In this document: positions 43,938 through 46,654 of the stretch, piece after piece
Layout of the letters: each line of letters starts with the position of its first letter
Numbering within the stretch: the first letter of the stretch is position 1
Assembly: GCF_000264995.1 (NCBI RefSeq)
Contig: NW_006767454.1
Coordinates: 82,925-129,578, forward strand
Direction: 5' to 3'
Source: Punctularia strigosozonata HHB-11173 SS5
Taxonomy: Eukaryota > Basidiomycota > Agaricomycetes > Corticiales > Punctulariaceae
DNA: 46,654 nucleotides
Made by a program: the position numbers and the translations under genes
The notes under the pieces: generated by a model
Database searches by the model: none
What the model was told of the DNA's origin: nothing
Seen by the model: only the letters and a program-made list of their open reading frames with translations

Positions 43938-45296
43938 GGCGGGGAGGGGATGGCGGTGGGCGGTTGCCGTCGTCGTGGGGCGCGGTGGGCGGCGAGAAGA
44001 TCGGTGAGGGATATGAGCGCGACGGCGGCGGCGGCGGGAGGAGGAGGAGGAGGAGGAGGAAGCGCGGGGCGACGGGCGGAGGCAAGCTATACAATCATCG
44101 CCTGACAGGAAATAACGGCACGGCCCATGCGCATTTCTTGTGTTCCCCCCCCTCCGTCGAGTCCGGTCCGTTCGTGCCCAGAAGACGCGGGGTTGTGGCG
44201 ACACGTGGGAGACGCCGGCATGTGACCGTCACTCCTCGTCGCCCTTGCCCCCCCCCCCTCCATGCCCTTTTTTGTCTCGAATTGATGGTCGGAACGCTCG
44301 GGACGGCGCCGAGACGAGCGCTTCAACCGTCCGGGATGCTATGCACGGGGCGGGTTACATTCATGGGCCCCACCGCGATCCGCCACCGCTCCGCTCTCCC
44401 CTGCTGAGAGAGGGGAAATGGGCCGCGATACGCTTTTGCGCGCGAGCTTTCCGCGGACAGAAGGCTATATCGCCTTGCCGGCGCGGTGCGCCGTCTCGGA
44501 GCCTGGAGGGGCCAGGCGAGAAAGGGAAGGCACAACAACAACGCGCGGCGGTGAGAAAGAATCGCGGTCGACCCGCTGGCACGGAGCCGCTGTGCGGTAT
44601 CGCCCCCCCCCCCTCTGCGGTGCTTCTCGACCCCGCGAGGTGACATCGCCGCCCCCGAGATATTGGGCGGCGTGTGATGCAGCGCGCTGTTTGATGTTAT
44701 ATTTTATTTTTCTTGTCGTAAACGTTGCAGGTCGGAACGACCGGGCCATACGGGAGGTGCAGATCTTGTTTCGAACCCAAACGTCAGGGCATATCAGACA
44801 AAGGAATGGATCCGCGCGGCTCACCGGAGCGCTGGCAAGTTCGTGCGCCGCGATCGGGCTACGCAGCCTTCGGGGAGATAGCATACTATCATGGAACCAG
44901 TGTTCCTATCGAAAACACTGTTCGAAGTGGGAACCAAAATTATGATTAGTGACCACGCTTTCTATGTTTCGTAATGATGTGTCCCTATCTTCGACACAGT
45001 CTGAGCTAGTCGTTATATTTTTACGGGACGTTGCAAAGATGCTAGGAATATTTTACGGGATGAGGCCGTTGATGGACCCGGAGTTCCTACCAGGGTCACA
45101 CTCGTGTCACAGCCGGCATCTCCAGCCTCCGCTTCGGCATGAGATGTCGCGTCGACGTCGCAGCGCACAGAACGAGTTCTCTCCACCAGCAGATCTATAA
45201 GATGAATGTACACTACAACACAATGCTATCTACAGTATTATATCTTCCTGAAAAGTAAGCTAACCTGTTTAAGCACATCAGGCTCAGCATTATGCA
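43938..45296. other. Intergenic, nothing recognised
   Basis: 1.36 kb. A (GGA)n run lies at about 44038-44060 close to the PAH gene start, and short G/C homopolymers occur near 44145, 44250 and 44607. Several open frames are present by GC-rich chance but have no motifs. Confidence 0.35.
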
Positions 45297-46098
45297 TTAG
45301 TAGGAGGTTTTCAAGTGAGGTTCGGTGTCATTATGTCTGCCCGAAGTAGGGTACAAGACCGTTATCATATGGTGACGGGGTGCGGGTGGTACGTTCTCGT
45401 CGTTCAACGCGGGTTGTACAGCGGCATGCCAACGTGTCGTGGGTTGAACCTGGTGCTTAGGCTTGGCGAATGTTGCGCCAGCGAACTGTGACGCGAGAGA
45501 TTGGAACCCCGCGGAAGTGAGGGCATGCGTGGATGATATCGCTGTCGGAGGGCGATTGATGTTGGCAGGGTGAAGAGGGAGCGAGAGAGGAGCCAGCCGG
45601 GTGACGTTGGTGGGCGCAGGCGAACACAGTTGCGAGGATTTCGATATATCTGCAAGGTAGAGTGTCAATCGTAGCGGAGACAGTGCAGAACGACAACTCA
45701 CTGTCATCGGGAGCTATGGTGTCGTCGACATCCATTCCCCAGCCATCCTCGTCATCCTCCTCTGCGCTATCCTCCTCTCTATCTGTATTTTCCATACTAT
45801 CACTTTCAGTGCAGCCTCCTACCCCGTTATCGTCCTCGGTGGTAGCCAGAACCGGAGCAGCATCGAAGCGGGTTGGTGTCGCTGCTAGGTCGAAATCTGG
45901 CAGTGATATAGCCGGAACCGGAAGGTGGTAAAGGCCAGCAAATTGTGGATCCGTCTTCAATAGAGGTGTTTCTTGAAGATGAGCCTTGATAGCCGCAGTC
46001 AGTGTGGCAATAGTACCTTTGAGAGGGAGGTGGAGGAGGTAGGCAAGATCTTCAACGTCTGCCTTCCGCTTTGGGATGGTCCGAAATCGAACGTTCAT
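45297..46098 (-). CDS. SAP-like N-terminus protein, copy B of a tandem duplication
   Basis: Modelled as two exons (46098-45702 and 45649-45297), 249 residues, starting MNVRFRTIPKRKADVEDLAY. The first 35 residues (ADVEDLAYLLHLPLKG, TIATLTAAIKAHLQETPLL) have a helix-turn-helix pattern like SAP/HeH DNA-binding modules; this is inference from pattern only. An acidic stretch (SMENTDREEDSAEEDDEDGW) follows, then an Ala/Pro-rich tail ending HNDTEPHLKTSY. The donor (GACA|GTGAG) and acceptor (TTGCAG) keep frame. The ATG lies within the duplicated block, so the true start may be further upstream in the other copy, or this may be only the 3' half of a disrupted gene. Function unknown. Confidence 0.45.
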
Positions 46099-46595
46099 GT
46101 CGAGCGCAAGCTGCGTTCGGCGACAATGAGCTGCCTCGCATTTCTGCCGTTGGGTACTACGGCATCGACGATGTCCATGCCCCAGCCGTCCTCGGCATCA
46201 TCCTCCGTGCCATCCTCCTCCCCGTCTGTATTTTCCGTACTATCGCTTTCAGCGCAGTCTCCTACCCCGTTATCGTCCTCGGTGGTAGCTGGAACCGGGG
46301 CAGCATTGGAGCGGGTCGGTGTCGCTGCTAGGTTGAGATCTGGCAGCGATATAGGCGGAACCGGAAGGCCGTAAAGGCCAGCAAATCGTGAATCTGTCTT
46401 CAATAGAGGTGTTTCTTGAAGATGAGACTTGATAGCCGCAGTCAGCGTTGCCACAGTGCCGTCGAGAGGGAGGTGGAGGAGATAGGCAAGATCTTCAACG
46501 TCTGCCTTCCGCTTTGGGATGGTCCTAAATCGGATATTCCTGTCAATTGCAAGCTGCGTTCGGCGACGACGAGTTGCCTCATCTGTTGCATTTCT
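45702..46595. repeat. Tandem duplication, two copies of about 443 bp
   Basis: Copy B (about 45702-46145) and copy A (about 46146-46595) align along their length with roughly one difference in ten bases by eye and a few small gaps. Matching landmarks, such as the CTTTGGGATGGTCC motif at about 46069 and 46512, are 443 bp apart. The short word GCATTTCT recurs at both ends. Confidence 0.8.
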
Positions 46596-46654
46596 CTTAG
46601 CCTCCTTCGCAGCCTTTGCTGCAGCCTTTGCGTTGTTCTCGCGCAGGCGTTCGG
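46095..46654 (-). CDS. SAP-like protein, copy A (5' end outside window)
   Basis: The frame is open from the right edge to the stop at 46095-46097. It starts ERLRENNAKAAAKAAKEAKR, a Lys/Ala helix, then RRRRTQLAIDRNIRFRTIPK, and the same SAP-like block (ADVEDLAYLLHLPLDG) and acidic segment (STENTDGEEDGTEDDAEDGW) as copy B. After GMDIVDAVVPNG the frame runs into the start of the second repeat copy, where it is out of register (the unit of about 443 bp is not a multiple of three) and stops after SLRST. The gene therefore seems cut short by the duplication unless splicing skips it. No known family recognised. Confidence 0.5.
   Translation of the reverse strand, partial: ERLRENNAKAAAKAAKEAKRNATDEATRRRRTQLAIDRNIRFRTIPKRKADVEDLAYLLHLPLDGTVATLTAAIKSHLQETPLLKTDSRFAGLYGLPVPPISLPDLNLAATPTRSNAAPVPATTEDDNGVGDCAESDSTENTDGEEDGTEDDAEDGWGMDIVDAVVPNGRNARQLIVAERSLRST

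Noticed and set aside
44770-44790. Sequence like a tRNA B box on the minus strand (GGGTTCGAAACAAG)
   Set aside because: No A box upstream and the T-arm does not pair.

Overview
The window looks like a filamentous basidiomycete (Agaricomycete-type) nuclear genome. Genes are split by many 45-110 nt GT-AG introns, coding DNA is GC-rich, and several proteins carry long Ser/Pro-rich disordered tails. The content fits too: a hybrid histidine kinase, fungal-type homocitrate synthase, Erg28, a Mim1-like protein, DUF6535-type membrane proteins, an F-box protein and a one-repeat Sin3-type PAH protein. Exon models were built by hand by joining frames at splice sites. Every model given as complete sums to a whole number of codons.

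Layout, left to right. 1-627: 3' end of a TPR-repeat gene with near-identical 120-bp repeats. 2720-9577: a 20-exon hybrid histidine kinase (about 1,896 residues). 9920-11617 (-): homocitrate synthase, entry to lysine synthesis by the alpha-aminoadipate route. 13202-14627: a coiled-coil protein. 15382-18308 (-): an intact DUF6535-type membrane protein, followed by a decayed relative at 19376-21139 (-). 21636-22275 (-): ERG28, divergent from a tail-anchored CS-domain protein at 22583-24139. 24696-28417 (-): a 1,203-residue disordered protein, divergent from thiamine pyrophosphokinase at 28737-29895. 30576-31870: a second decayed DUF6535 copy. 32168-33626: F-box protein. 34095-35044: NmrA-like reductase. 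35466-36535: Mim1-like mitochondrial outer-membrane protein with a His-rich extension. 36918-38651 (-): type I membrane protein with a Gln-Thr stalk. 39873-42129: mitotic B-type cyclin. 43522-43937 (-): small PAH protein. 45297-46654 (-): a SAP-like gene region carrying a tandem internal duplication and running off the edge.

The genes do not form one obvious operon-like or secondary-metabolite cluster. Most are housekeeping genes interspersed with fast-evolving families (TPR/NLR-like, DUF6535, F-box, SAP-like). The strongest regulatory hints are a Gcn4/Cpc1-type TGACTC site upstream of homocitrate synthase and a cluster of MCB/E2F-like sites upstream of the cyclin. The most unusual structural points are an interrupted CS domain, two GC-AG introns, 12- and 17-nt microexons, a pseudo-receiver domain in the kinase, and the three-member DUF6535 family in different states of decay. 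I do not see a clear-cut new defence or mobile system.
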